From Streptomyces laurentii (lineage in GTDB: Bacteria; Actinomycetota; Actinomycetes; Streptomycetales; Streptomycetaceae): DNA of 64,000 nt. Within the stretch, counting starts at the first letter, position 1. Every line of letters starts with the position of its first letter. The notes beneath the pieces are model-generated. The model did no database searches and was not told the DNA's origin. It saw only the letters and a list, made by a program, of their open reading frames with translations. A program made the position numbers and the translations under genes. The stretch is from positions 744,001-808,000 of the forward strand of contig AP017424.1 in assembly GCA_002355495.1 (NCBI GenBank), given 5' to 3'. This document shows positions 50,667 through 59,516 of the stretch, in pieces.

Positions 50667-51893
50667 TCAGCGGATCGGCATGCCGGAGAGGGTGCGGGCG
50701 ATGACGAGGCGCTGGATCTCGCTCGTCCCCTCGAAGATCGTGTAGATCGCGGCGTCGCGGTGCATCCGCTCCACCGGGTACTCGCGGGTGTAGCCGTTGC
50801 CGCCGAGGATCTGGACGGCCTGCGCCGTGACCTTCTTGGCGACCTCGCTCGCGTACAGCTTGGACATCGAGCCCTCGGCGGAGGTGAAGGGCTTGCCCGT
50901 GACGCCCATCCACGAGGCGCGCCACACGAGCAGCCGGGCCGCGTCGATCCGGGTGCGCATGTCGGCGAGCTGGAAGGCGACGCCCTGGTTGTCGATGATC
51001 GGGCGGCCGAACTGCTGCCGGGTCTTCGCGTAGTCGAGGGCCACCTCGTACGCGGCGCGGGCGGTGCCGATGGCCATGGCGCCGACGGCGGGGCGGGACG
51101 CCTCGAAGGTGGCCATGGCGGCGTTCTTGACGCGCTCGCCGCCGCTCTTGGCGCGCTCCCGGGCACGGGCGAGGCGCTCGTCCAGCTTCTCCTTGCCGCC
51201 GAGCAGGCAGCTGCCGGGCACCCGGACGTCCTCCAGGACGACCTCGGCGGTGTGGGAGGCGCGGATGCCGTGCTTCTGGAACTTCTGCCCCTGGGACAGG
51301 CCGGGGGTGCCGGGCGGCACGATGAAGGAGGCGTGGCCCTTGGAGCCGAGCTCGGGGTCGACGACGGCGACGACGACGTGGACGTTGGCGATGCCACCGT
51401 TGGTCGCCCAGGTCTTGGTGCCGTTGATCACCCACTCGTCCTTGGCCTCGTCGTAGACGGCGCGGGTGCGCATGGAGGCCACGTCGGAGCCGGCGTCGGG
51501 CTCGGAGGAGCAGAAGGCGGCGACCTTGACGTCGGTGGCGTCGCCGTACATCTGCGGCACCCAGGTGCCGATCTGCTCCTCGGTGCCGTTGGCGAGGACG
51601 CCGACGGCCGCGAGGCCGGTGCCGACGATGGAGAGGGCGATGCCGGCGTCGCCCCAGAACAGCTCCTCCATGGTCATCGGGACGCCGAGGCCGGTCGGGT
51701 CGAAGAACTGCTGGGCGTAGAAGTCGAGGGAGTAGATTCCGAGCTTGGCCGCCTCCTGGATGATCGGCCAGGGGGTCTCCTCGCGCTCGTCCCACTCGGC
51801 GGCCGCGGGGCGGATCACGTCGGCGGCGAAGCCGTGGAGCCAGTCGCGCACCTGCTTCTGGTCGTCGTTCAGTTCGAAAGTGAACTCGGACAT
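50667..51893 (-). CDS. Acyl-CoA dehydrogenase
   Basis: The 408-residue enzyme shows the three-domain pattern of the family: a helical N-terminus, the FAD/substrate block [20 protein letters not shown] and the C-terminal helical domain [35 protein letters not shown] supplies the catalytic Glu near residue 391. It performs the first oxidation step of acyl-CoA degradation, passing electrons to ETF. A GGGAGGG site precedes ATG 51893. It is divergent from a TetR gene, with a GTTAC palindrome next to its start. Confidence 0.94.
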   Translation of the reverse strand: MSEFTFELNDDQKQVRDWLHGFAADVIRPAAAEWDEREETPWPIIQEAAKLGIYSLDFYAQQFFDPTGLGVPMTMEELFWGDAGIALSIVGTGLAAVGVLANGTEEQIGTWVPQMYGDATDVKVAAFCSSEPDAGSDVASMRTRAVYDEAKDEWVINGTKTWATNGGIANVHVVVAVVDPELGSKGHASFIVPPGTPGLSQGQKFQKHGIRASHTAEVVLEDVRVPGSCLLGGKEKLDERLARARERAKSGGERVKNAAMATFEASRPAVGAMAIGTARAAYEVALDYAKTRQQFGRPIIDNQGVAFQLADMRTRIDAARLLVWRASWMGVTGKPFTSAEGSMSKLYASEVAKKVTAQAVQILGGNGYTREYPVERMHRDAAIYTIFEGTSEIQRLVIARTLSGMPIR

Positions 51894-51911
51894 GGTCCCT
51901 CCCAGCGGCCT

Positions 51912-51926
51912 GTTACTTGCGGTAAC
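51912..51926. promoter_or_regulatory. GTTAC-N5-GTAAC operator
   Basis: The perfect inverted repeat gttacttgcggtaac lies 19 bases before the acyl-CoA dehydrogenase start codon, between this gene and the divergent TetR gene. A related half site (gttaccggcgggtagc) follows from 51934. Such sites are usual for TetR regulators of acyl-CoA metabolism. Confidence 0.75.
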
Positions 51927-52056
51927 GAGAGTCTGTTACCGGCGGGTAGCCCCTGTCAACCAGCAGCGGAGCACATCCTGCCGGACGGCACCCGGTGCCG
52001 CGGGGGTGTTACGTTGCGACAGCCGCAGGAATTCGTACAGGCGGGGAGACACGCCC

Positions 52057-52706
52057 ATGGACACCAGACACCGGACCACCACCGACCAGCAGAAGCCCGC
52101 CGACCAACGGCGCCGGGAACTGCTGGAGGCGGCGGACCGCGTGGTGCTCCGCGACGGCCCCCAGGCCTCCATGAACGCCATCGCCGCCGAAGCCGGGATC
52201 ACCAAACCGATCCTCTACCGCCACTTCGGCGACAAGGGCGGCCTCTACCGCGCCCTCGCCACCCGCCACACCGACGCCCTCCTCGCCGCCCTGCGCGCCG
52301 CCCTCGACGCCCCCGCCGACCGGCGCGCGCGCGTCGAAGCCACCCTCGACACGTACCTCGCCTCCATCGAGGCCATGCCGCAGGTCTACCGCTTCCTCAT
52401 GCACCCCGCCGAGGAACCCCACCAGGCCGAGCAGGGCTTCGACATCGGCCGCCACTCCGCCCCGCTGCTGCGGCGCATGGGCGAGGAACTCGGCCAGGTC
52501 ATCGCCGAACGCGTCGACCTCGGCCCCGGCGGCGAGACCCAGGCCCGCATCTGGGGCCACGGCATCGTCGGCATGATGCACGCGGCCGGCGACTGGTGGC
52601 TCGGCGAACGCCCCTGCCCCGCGCCGAACTCGTGCGCAGCCTCGCCGACATCCTCTGGGGCCGCCTGGCCCAGGCCTCGGACCTGCCGGGCGGGCCGGGA
52701 TTCTAG
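52057..52706 (+). pseudogene. TetR regulator gene with a frameshift near its end
   Basis: The frame from ATG 52057 encodes a normal TetR protein: HTH around residues 25-70 (ADRVVLRDGPQASMNAIAAE, ILYRHFGDKGGLYRA) and a ligand domain up to WWLGERP. At the C run 52611-52614 the frame is lost. The matching sequence PRAELVRSLADILWGRLAQA and a stop at 52706 continue in the next frame. One missing C restores a protein of about 216 residues. As read, translation would run on to 53223 over the deformylase gene with an unnatural tail. It may be a real mutation that truncates helix 9 or 10, or a sequencing error in a C tract. Its likely target is the divergent acyl-CoA dehydrogenase gene. Confidence 0.8.
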
Positions 52707-52804
52707 GGCCTTTCTTGTGCCTCGGTTCGCTTCCGGGGGCACCCCGAACGTACGGGCACCGCAGACAGGCACCCCGCACCAGGCCTCGGGTGGGCCAGGC
52801 GAGG

Positions 52805-53365
52805 TCAGACCTTCGGAACTTCCGCCCCGCTGCCCCAAGGCTGCTTGCCGATCGTCCTCAGGAGTCTGCGGCGGGCCCAGCCCGTCACGTGGTCCGCGTA
52901 CACGCCGCCGTCCAGGTGGTCCGACTCGTGCTGGAGGCAGCGGGCGAAGAAACCCGTGCCCTGGACGCGGACCGGGGTGCCGTCGACACGGACGCCCTCG
53001 ACCACGGCGTGGTCGTAACGGGGCGTCGGGGCCTCCAGGCCCGGCAGCGACAGACAGCCCTCCGGGCCGCGGATCACGTCGCCGTCGGCCTCGACCAGAC
53101 GCGGGTTCACCACATGGCCCAGGTGCCGGACGTCCTCGTCGTCCGGGCAGTCGTACACGAACACCCGCAGTCCCACGCCCACTTGGTTCGCGGCCAGGCC
53201 CACGCCGTTCGCCGCGTACATAGTGGCGAACATGTCCTCGACGAGCCGGGACAGCTCCGGGCCGAAGTCGGTGACGGGCTCGCAAGGGGTGTGCAGGACC
53301 GGGGTGCCGAGCAGCGTCATCGCTCGGACACGGCCGGAACTGCCGGGGATCAGCCGGTTTCGCAT
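52805..53365 (-). CDS. def: Peptide deformylase
   Basis: The 186-residue enzyme has all three deformylase motifs: GVGLAANQVG (residues 54-63), EGCLSLPG with metal ligand Cys104, and QHESDHLDG with His146, Glu147 and His150. It removes the formyl group from nascent proteins. Neighbours are not translation genes and actinomycetes often have several copies, so it may be a paralog. The ATG at 53365 gives a short N-terminal extension; an internal ATG begins at MTLLGTPVLH. Confidence 0.94.
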   Translation of the reverse strand: MRNRLIPGSSGRVRAMTLLGTPVLHTPCEPVTDFGPELSRLVEDMFATMYAANGVGLAANQVGVGLRVFVYDCPDDEDVRHLGHVVNPRLVEADGDVIRGPEGCLSLPGLEAPTPRYDHAVVEGVRVDGTPVRVQGTGFFARCLQHESDHLDGGVYADHVTGWARRRLLRTIGKQPWGSGAEVPKV

Positions 53366-53480
53366 GGGCGCAAGCGTACGTTCAGGGGGGCCGGGTGCCA
53401 TGTCACGGTGCCGTGAATTCGGGCTGCTGGCCGGATCTCGATAGGCTGAGCCCGGACCGACGCAAGGAGGAACAAGGACG

Positions 53481-54722
53481 ATGTCAGGCAGCAACTCGGA
53501 GCCGCTGTCGGCGCGCGCCAAGCTGGCCGTGACGGCCGGCAGGGCCGCGGCCGCCGTTTCGCGGGCAGCGGGACGCGGCAGCGGATCGGTGATCGGCGGC
53601 CGCGTCGCCCTCAAGCTCGACCCTGATCTGCTGGCGGCGCTCGCACAGCATCTGGACGTGGTGCTCGTATCGGCGACCAACGGCAAGACCACCACCACCC
53701 GGCTCATCGCCGAGGCCCTGCGGGCCAGCGGCCCGGTGGTGTCGAACGCGCTGGGCGCCAACATGCCCGCCGGAATCACCTCCGCCCTGGCCGGCGGCTC
53801 GGACGCCCGGTACGGCGTCATCGAGGTCGACGAGAAGTACCTGGCGGGCGTCGCCCGGGACACCACTCCCAAGGCCATCGCCCTGCTCAACCTCTCCCGC
53901 GACCAGCTCGACCGCGCCGCCGAGACGCGGATGCTCGCCGAGAAGTGGCGCGAGGGACTCAGCGGCACGAAGGCCGTGGTCATCGCCAACGCCGACGACC
54001 CGCTGATCGTGTGGGCCGCCTCCTCCTCCCCCAACGTGGTGTGGGTCGCGGTCGGCCAGGAGTGGAAGGACGACGCCTGGTCCTGCCCGTCCTGCGGCGG
54101 CGTGCTCCAGCGCCCCGGCGACGACTGGTTCTGCGCCGAGTGCGGCTTCCGCCGGCCCGCGCCGAGCTGGGCGCTCAGCGGCGAGCACGTGCTGGACCCG
54201 CACGGTTCGGCCTGGCCCATCCACCTGCAGCTGCCCGGCCGCGCCAACAAGGCCAACGCCGCCACCTCGGCCGCCGTCGCCGCGGTCTTCGGGGTGCCGC
54301 CGCAGGTCGCCCTGGAGCGCATGTACCAGGTGCAGGCCGTCGCCGGCCGCTACGACGTGGTCACCTTCCAGGGCCGCGAGCTCCGGCTGCTGCTCGCGAA
54401 GAACCCGGCGGGCTGGCTCGAGACGTTCTCCCTGATCGACCCGCCGCCGGCCCCGGTGATCCTGTCCGTCAACGCGCGCGGCGCCGACGGTACGGACACC
54501 TCCTGGCTGTGGGACGTGGACTACGGCCGGCTGGCCGGTCACCCGATCATGGTGCTCGGCGACCGCAAGCTGGACCTCGCGGTCCGGCTCGAGGTCGCGG
54601 GCGTGGACTTCCGCGTGTGCGACACGCTCGACGAGGCGGTGTCCATGGCCCCGCCCGGTCAGATCGAGCTGATCGCCAACTACACGGCCTTCCAGGACGT
54701 CCGCCGCCGCGTCGGCAACTGA
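53481..54722 (+). CDS. murT: Lipid II isoglutaminyl synthase subunit MurT
   Basis: The 413-residue protein is a Mur-ligase-like ATPase with NGKTTTT at residues 67-73, NLSRDQLDRAAE and a zinc ribbon insertion. The ribbon has four cysteines (Cys202, Cys205, Cys218, Cys221 in CPSC...CAEC). A DUF1727 C-terminal domain follows. With GatD it amidates the D-glutamate of lipid II, using glutamine as the nitrogen source. A strong AGGAGGAA site precedes ATG 53481 and gatD follows after 31 bases. Confidence 0.95.
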   Translation: MSGSNSEPLSARAKLAVTAGRAAAAVSRAAGRGSGSVIGGRVALKLDPDLLAALAQHLDVVLVSATNGKTTTTRLIAEALRASGPVVSNALGANMPAGITSALAGGSDARYGVIEVDEKYLAGVARDTTPKAIALLNLSRDQLDRAAETRMLAEKWREGLSGTKAVVIANADDPLIVWAASSSPNVVWVAVGQEWKDDAWSCPSCGGVLQRPGDDWFCAECGFRRPAPSWALSGEHVLDPHGSAWPIHLQLPGRANKANAATSAAVAAVFGVPPQVALERMYQVQAVAGRYDVVTFQGRELRLLLAKNPAGWLETFSLIDPPPAPVILSVNARGADGTDTSWLWDVDYGRLAGHPIMVLGDRKLDLAVRLEVAGVDFRVCDTLDEAVSMAPPGQIELIANYTAFQDVRRRVGN

Positions 54723-54753
54723 CCCGCCTCGACCCCGCTAAAGGACTTGCAGC

Positions 54754-55482
54754 ATGAGTGACAGCAGCCTGCGTCTGGTCTGGGTCTACCCGGACCTGCT
54801 CAGCACCTACGGCGACCAGGGCAACGCCCTCGTCGTCGAGCGCCGCGCGCGCCAGCGCGGCCTCAACGTGGAGCGCGTCGACGTACGCAGCGACCAGCCG
54901 GTCCCGACCTCCGGCGACATCTACCTGATCGGCGGCGGCGAGGACCGTCCGCAGCGGCTCGCCGCCGAGCGGCTGCGCCGCGACGGCGGTCTGAGCCGGG
55001 CCGCCTCCAACGGCGCCATCATCTTCTCGGTGTGCGCCGGCTACCAGATCCTCGGCCACGAGTTCGTGAACGACCTCGGCGCGCGCGAGCCGGGCCTCGG
55101 CCTGCTCGACGTGACGACCGTGCCGGGTCAGGGCGAGCGCTGTGTCGGCGACGTACTCGCCGACATCGACCCGCGGCTGAACCTGCCCCAGCTCACCGGG
55201 TTCGAGAACCACCAGGGCATCACGCACCTCGGCCCGACCGCCCGCCCGTTCGCCCGCACCGTGTTCGGCAACGGCAACGGCACCGGCGACGGCACCGAGG
55301 GCGCGTACAACGAGACCGTCTTCGGCACCTACATGCACGGCCCCGTCATGGCCCGCAACCCGCAGATCGCGGATCTGCTGCTGAAGCTGGCGCTCGACGT
55401 GAACGCGCTGCCGCCGACGGACGACCGCTGGTACGAGGCCCTGCGCGCCGAGCGCATCGCCTCCGCCACGCACCCCGCCTGA
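54754..55482 (+). CDS. gatD: Lipid II isoglutaminyl synthase glutaminase subunit GatD
   Basis: The 242-residue protein is a class I glutamine amidotransferase of the CobQ/GatD type: nucleophile Cys94 in FSVCAGYQILG and His195 in TYMHGPV. Both are needed for releasing ammonia, which is channelled to MurT. The GENHQG-like segment reads GFENHQGITHLG. It lies directly behind murT in the same operon and is closed by a hairpin. Confidence 0.95.
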   Translation: MSDSSLRLVWVYPDLLSTYGDQGNALVVERRARQRGLNVERVDVRSDQPVPTSGDIYLIGGGEDRPQRLAAERLRRDGGLSRAASNGAIIFSVCAGYQILGHEFVNDLGAREPGLGLLDVTTVPGQGERCVGDVLADIDPRLNLPQLTGFENHQGITHLGPTARPFARTVFGNGNGTGDGTEGAYNETVFGTYMHGPVMARNPQIADLLLKLALDVNALPPTDDRWYEALRAERIASATHPA

Positions 55483-55497
55483 CGGCCCGTCGCCCGC

Positions 55498-55527
55498 GCG
55501 GGGCGTGCACGGACGTGCACGCCCCGC
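55498..55527. terminator. Terminator after gatD
   Basis: A 13-bp perfect GC stem (gcggggcgtgcac with its complement) with a four-base loop starts 15 bases after the gatD stop. Confidence 0.85.
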
Positions 55528-55630
55528 GGGCCGCGGGCCGGCGCACGCCCGGTCCGCCCCGCGCGGCGACCGCGTGCGGACGACTCCCGTACACGTGTCC
55601 GCTGTCCACTGTGCGGACAACCGGTTCGGG

Positions 55631-55660
55631 CAGGCCACCCCGCACCGATAGGGTGGCCTG
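55631..55660. other. Hairpin upstream of pfkA
   Basis: The arms caggccaccc and gggtggcctg form a perfect 10-bp stem with a ten-base loop containing gataggg-like -10 sequence, 58 bases before pfkA. It could be an operator or leader structure, and the symmetry overlaps the probable promoter. Confidence 0.45.
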
Positions 55661-55717
55661 AATCCAGCCGGACGACGTGGTCCGGGAATCAGCCCACGTT
55701 GCAAAGGTTTTCGGGCT

Positions 55718-56743
55718 ATGCGCATTGGTGTGCTCACTTCCGGCGGAGACTGCCCCGGTCTGAACGCCGTCATCCGGTCCGTCGTGCACCGCGCCGTCGT
55801 CGACCACGGCGACGAGGTCATCGGCTTCCACGACGGGTGGAAGGGCCTGCTGGAGTGCGATTACCGCAAGCTGGACCTCGACGCGGTGAACGGCATCCTG
55901 GCCCGCGGCGGCACCATCCTCGGCTCCTCCCGGGTCCAGCCCGCGCACCTCGTCGACGGCGTCGAACGGGCCCGCGGCCATGTCGCGGACCTCGGGCTCG
56001 ACGCGATCATCCCGATCGGCGGCGAGGGCACCCTGAAGGCCGCGCACCTGCTCTCCGAGGCCGGCCTGCCGATAGTCGGCGTCCCCAAGACCATCGACAA
56101 CGACATCGCGGCGACCGACGTCACCTTCGGCTTCGACACCGCCGTGACCGTCGCCACCGAGGCCCTGGACCGGCTGAAGACCACCGCCGAGTCCCACCAG
56201 CGGGTGCTGATCGTCGAGGTCATGGGCCGGCACACCGGCTGGATCGCGCTGCACTCCGGCATGGCCGCCGGCGCGCACGCCGTCGTCGTGCCCGAGCGCC
56301 CCTTCGACATCGACGAGCTGACCGCCCGGGTCGGCGCCCGCTTCGAGCACGGCAAGCGCTTCGCCATCGTCGTGGTCGCCGAGGGCGCGAAGCCGCGCGA
56401 GGGCACCATGGACTTCAAGACCGCGGGCACCGACATCTACGGGCACGAGCGGTTCACCGGCGTCGCCAACCAGCTCTCCGTCGAGCTGGAGCGGCGGCTC
56501 GGCAAGGAGGCCCGGCCCGTCATCCTCGGCCACGTCCAGCGCGGCGGCACCCCCACCGCGTACGACAGGGTGCTCGCCACCCGCTTCGGCTGGCACGCGG
56601 TCGAGGCGGCGCACCGCGGCGACTTCGGCATGCTGACCGCGCTGCGCGGCACGGAGATCGAACTGGTGCCGCTGGGGAAGGCCGTGGAGACCCTGAAGAC
56701 GGTCCCGGCCGACCGCTACGACGAGGCGGAGTGCGTCCTCTGA
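55718..56743 (+). CDS. pfkA: 6-phosphofructokinase
   Basis: The 341-residue enzyme has TSGGDCPGLNAVIRS, the nucleotide loop PIGGEGTLKA, the catalytic PKTIDNDIAATD and the substrate block EVMGRHTGWIALHSG. The GGEGT loop keeps glycine at the position that decides for ATP, while Lys in PKTIDND resembles the PPi group. This combination is typical of the actinobacterial ATP-dependent PfkA clade. It phosphorylates fructose 6-phosphate in glycolysis. A terminator follows 38 bases after the stop. Confidence 0.95.
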   Translation: MRIGVLTSGGDCPGLNAVIRSVVHRAVVDHGDEVIGFHDGWKGLLECDYRKLDLDAVNGILARGGTILGSSRVQPAHLVDGVERARGHVADLGLDAIIPIGGEGTLKAAHLLSEAGLPIVGVPKTIDNDIAATDVTFGFDTAVTVATEALDRLKTTAESHQRVLIVEVMGRHTGWIALHSGMAAGAHAVVVPERPFDIDELTARVGARFEHGKRFAIVVVAEGAKPREGTMDFKTAGTDIYGHERFTGVANQLSVELERRLGKEARPVILGHVQRGGTPTAYDRVLATRFGWHAVEAAHRGDFGMLTALRGTEIELVPLGKAVETLKTVPADRYDEAECVL

Positions 56744-56781
56744 CTTTGCCCCGAAGGCAAGAAATTCCTGGGCGACGCCCT

Positions 56782-56817
56782 AACCGCCCCCGGTCGTGGA
56801 CACGGCCGGGGGCGGTT
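56782..56817. terminator. Terminator after pfkA
   Basis: A perfect 12-bp stem (aaccgcccccgg with its complement ending in tt) encloses 12 bases, directly between pfkA and the ctaG-like gene. Confidence 0.9.
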
Positions 56818-56865
56818 CTAGTCTGGTGCGGACAACAAGCGCGAAACGGGCTCCAGGAGTAGCAG

Positions 56866-57831
56866 ATGGATCACAGCGGGCACGGTGGGGGCGGCATGCC
56901 CATGGACCTGCCGCCGTTCACGCTGGGGCGGGGACTGGAGTTCTCCCCCGACCTCTTCTTCCTGATCGGGTGCGTGGCCGGGCTCGTCCTGTACATCTGG
57001 GGCGTGGTGCGGCTGCGGCGGCGCGGGGACTCCTGGCCGGTGAACCGGACGGTGTTCTTCGTGGTGGGCGTGCTCACCATCGCCCTGGTGATGTGCACCA
57101 AGCTCAACGACTACGGCATGGTCATGTTCAGCGTGCACATGGTGCAGCACATGGTGATCTCCATGCTGTCGCCGATCCTGCTGCTGCTCGGCGCGCCGGT
57201 GACGCTGGCGCTGCGGGCGCTGCCCGTCGCGGCGACGCGCGGCACGAAGGGCCCGCGCGAGCTGCTGCTGATGCTGCTGCACAGCCGCTACATGCGGGTG
57301 ATCACGCACCCGGGCTTCACCATCCCCATGTTCATCGCGAGCCTGTACGCGCTCTACTTCACGCCGCTGTTCGACTTCCTCATGGAGTCGCAGACGGGTC
57401 ACATCGTGATGATGGTCCACTTCCTCGCGGTGGGCCTGTCGTTCTTCTGGCCGATCATGGGCGTGGACCCGGGTCCGCACCGGCCGGGTTACGTCATGCG
57501 GATGCTGGAGCTGTTCGCGGGCATGCCGTTCCACGCGTTCTTCGGCATCGCGCTGATGATGGCGACCTCGCCCATGGTCGACACGTACAAGAACCCGCCC
57601 GCCTCGCTGGGCATCGACGCGCTGGCGGACCAGAGCGCGGCGGGCGGCATCGCCTGGGGCTTCAGCGAGATCCCCTCGGTACTGGTGCTGATCGCGCTGG
57701 TCTACCAGTGGTACCACTCCGAGCAGCGGCAGGCGGCGCGCAAGGACCGGGCGGCGGACCGGGACGGCGACAAGGAACTGCAGGAGTACAACGCGTATCT
57801 CGCCTCGCTCCAGGCGCGCAGCGGACAGTAA
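56866..57831 (+). CDS. ctaG: CtaG-type cytochrome c oxidase assembly protein
   Basis: The 321-residue membrane protein belongs to the caa3_CtaG family: a His/Gly/Met-rich N-terminus (MDHSGHGGGGMPM) that could hold copper. Conserved segments are MFSVHMVQHMVISMLSPILL with its conserved His residues and GMPFHAFFGIALMM. About seven to nine membrane helices are expected. The charged tail (residues 290-321) is cytosolic. It supports copper delivery and assembly of cytochrome oxidase. The RBS aggag precedes ATG 56866. Confidence 0.92.
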   Translation: MDHSGHGGGGMPMDLPPFTLGRGLEFSPDLFFLIGCVAGLVLYIWGVVRLRRRGDSWPVNRTVFFVVGVLTIALVMCTKLNDYGMVMFSVHMVQHMVISMLSPILLLLGAPVTLALRALPVAATRGTKGPRELLLMLLHSRYMRVITHPGFTIPMFIASLYALYFTPLFDFLMESQTGHIVMMVHFLAVGLSFFWPIMGVDPGPHRPGYVMRMLELFAGMPFHAFFGIALMMATSPMVDTYKNPPASLGIDALADQSAAGGIAWGFSEIPSVLVLIALVYQWYHSEQRQAARKDRAADRDGDKELQEYNAYLASLQARSGQ

Positions 57832-57941
57832 GGGCGCGCGCCGGTCCGTGACGGCGCACGGCGGGGGCGCACGACGTTCGCGCCAGGGGCTGGCGCACGC
57901 CCCTCCCTCGGGGTCACGATGGCTTCGAGGAGGGCGGAGCG

Positions 57942-58163
57942 ATGATGTCGGGTTCCACCAAGACGATGGCCGCGCTCACCTGCGCGGCCCTGATCCTCAC
58001 CACCGCGTACACGGTCGCGCTGGGCAGCAGCGGCTGGCTCTGGTTCGGCTGGGTGGTGCTCGGGGTGGCGACGCTCGGGATGGCCGCGGCGGACAGCGGC
58101 GAACCGGCCGTGGCCCCGCGGCAGCGGCCGGCGAGCGGGCCAGGGCCTTCCTCGTCGGACTGA
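57942..58163 (+). CDS. Small two-helix membrane protein
   Basis: The 73-residue protein has two hydrophobic helices (about 9-27 and 32-48) and a Pro/Ser-rich tail. A good ggaggg site precedes ATG 57942; an adjacent ATG three bases later is an alternative. It lies 110 bases behind ctaG in the same direction and may be related to respiratory complex function, but I recognise no family. Confidence 0.65.
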   Translation: MMSGSTKTMAALTCAALILTTAYTVALGSSGWLWFGWVVLGVATLGMAAADSGEPAVAPRQRPASGPGPSSSD

Positions 58164-58172
58164 GCCCGGCCC

Positions 58173-58207
58173 CCGATTCCTGATCCCTGATCCCCGATCC
58201 CTGATTT
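58173..58207. repeat. Five imperfect tandem heptamers
   Basis: Five units of the form c(c/t)gat(t/c)(c/t) follow each other (ccgattc, ctgatcc, ctgatcc, ccgatcc, ctgattt) right after the small membrane protein gene and before its terminator. It is a low-complexity slippage tract. Confidence 0.8.
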
Positions 58208-58209
58208 TT

Positions 58210-58240
58210 CGGCCCTCCGAGCTCTGAGCCCGGAGGGCCG
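58210..58240. terminator. Terminator with U tract
   Basis: A 10-bp perfect stem (cggccctccg with its complement) with an 11-base loop is followed by ttttcc, the best intrinsic terminator of the window. It closes the ctaG/small protein unit. Confidence 0.92.
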
Positions 58241-58363
58241 TTTTCCGTCCCGGCCGCCAGGTCCGCCTTCCCGGAAAGTTCCCGCGGGCCGCACGCCGAC
58301 GGCGAATCCGCGCACGGCGAAAGCCACTGGGCCGCCCCGCGTCCGGCCCGTAGCGTGCCGCTC

Positions 58364-59407
58364 ATGACCAAGGGACACGCGTGCGTGGTGGGAGCGACGG
58401 GACAGATCGGGCGGGCGGCCGTACGGGCGCTCGTCGCGGACGGATGGGAGGTCACCGCCGTCTCGCGCCGGGGCGGCCGGGACGAGCGGTGGCCGGCGGA
58501 GGTCCGGTCGGTGGCGGTGGACCGGAACGAGGACGGGGCGCTCGCGCGGGCCCTCGGCGACGGCGTGGACGTGCTGGTGGACGTCGTGGCCTACGACGCC
58601 GGACACGGACGGCAGCTGACGGCCCTGGCGGACCGGATCGGCTCGGCCGTGGTGATCTCCAGCGCGGCGGTGTACGAGGACGAGCAGGGCCGGAACTTCG
58701 ACACGCAGGACGAGCCGGACGGTTTTCCGCTCTACCCGCTGCCCATCCCGGAGACCTGGCGGACGGTGGCGCCGGGCGACACCTCGTACGGCACCCGCAA
58801 GGTCGCGCTGGAGCGGGAGCTGCTCGCGGCGGGCGACGCGCTGCCGACGACGGTGCTGCGGGCGGCGGCCGTGCACGGCCCGTACGGTCCGGGCCCGCGC
58901 GAGCTGTGGTTCGTGAAGCGCGCGCTGGACGGGCGTCCGGTGCGGATCCTGGCGGAGGGCGGGCGGTCCGTCTTCCACCCGGTGCACGTGGACAACCTTG
59001 CGGAGCTGATCCGGCTGGCCGCGGCGAAGCCGGGGTCCCGGGTGCTGAACGGCGCCGACCCCGAGGCGCCGTCGGTCGCCGAGATCGGGGCGGCGGTCGA
59101 CGCGGTGATGGGGGTGGCCGGCGAGACGGTGCTGTTCGAGGGGCCGCCGGGGAAGGACGCGGTCGGCGAGACCCCGTGGACGACGCCGCGCCCGATGGTC
59201 TGCGGCATGACGGCGGCGGAGCGGGAGCTCGGCTACCGGCCGGTGACCGGGTACGCCGAGTCGCTGCCGGAGACGGTGGCGTGGCTGACGGAGACGGTGG
59301 CGGACCGGGACTGGCGGGACGCCTTCCCCGGCCTCGCGAAGTACGGGGTGGACTTCTTCGACTACGCGGCGGAGGACGCCTGGCTCGCGGCGCGGCGCGG
59401 GGTGTGA
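58364..59407 (+). CDS. NAD(P)-dependent epimerase/dehydratase-like protein
   Basis: The 347-residue protein is an extended short-chain dehydrogenase: VVGATGQIGRAAVRAL near residues 8-23 for the cofactor, SSAAVYEDEQG and SYGTRKVALE, whose YxxxK pair is the catalytic dyad. HPVHVDNLAELIRLA follows. It is similar to actinobacterial NAD-dependent epimerases of unknown substrate. ATG 58364 was chosen over GTG 58355. A strong terminator follows. Confidence 0.85.
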   Translation: MTKGHACVVGATGQIGRAAVRALVADGWEVTAVSRRGGRDERWPAEVRSVAVDRNEDGALARALGDGVDVLVDVVAYDAGHGRQLTALADRIGSAVVISSAAVYEDEQGRNFDTQDEPDGFPLYPLPIPETWRTVAPGDTSYGTRKVALERELLAAGDALPTTVLRAAAVHGPYGPGPRELWFVKRALDGRPVRILAEGGRSVFHPVHVDNLAELIRLAAAKPGSRVLNGADPEAPSVAEIGAAVDAVMGVAGETVLFEGPPGKDAVGETPWTTPRPMVCGMTAAERELGYRPVTGYAESLPETVAWLTETVADRDWRDAFPGLAKYGVDFFDYAAEDAWLAARRGV

Positions 59408-59417
59408 GACGCGCGGA

Positions 59418-59445
59418 AGGGCGGTCGCCCCGCGGCGACCGCCCT
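59418..59445. terminator. Terminator between converging genes
   Basis: A perfect 12-bp stem (agggcggtcgcc with its complement) and a four-base loop lie 11 bases after the epimerase-like gene and before the end of the opposing secreted hydrolase gene. Confidence 0.88.
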
Positions 59446-59516
59446 CCCTCTCGCGTCACGTGTCACGGCGTGTTGCTGCGCACCCCGCCGTCACACCGTG
59501 TTGTCGTGCTGTGCCG

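Noticed and set aside
52615..53223. Novel C-terminal extension fused to a TetR protein
   Set aside because: The extension is Pro/Arg/Gly-rich out-of-frame text antisense to the deformylase gene. A single missing base explains it.
58173..58207. CRISPR-like repeats
   Set aside because: The units are seven bases with no spacers and no cas genes are nearby; no CRISPR array was seen anywhere in the window.
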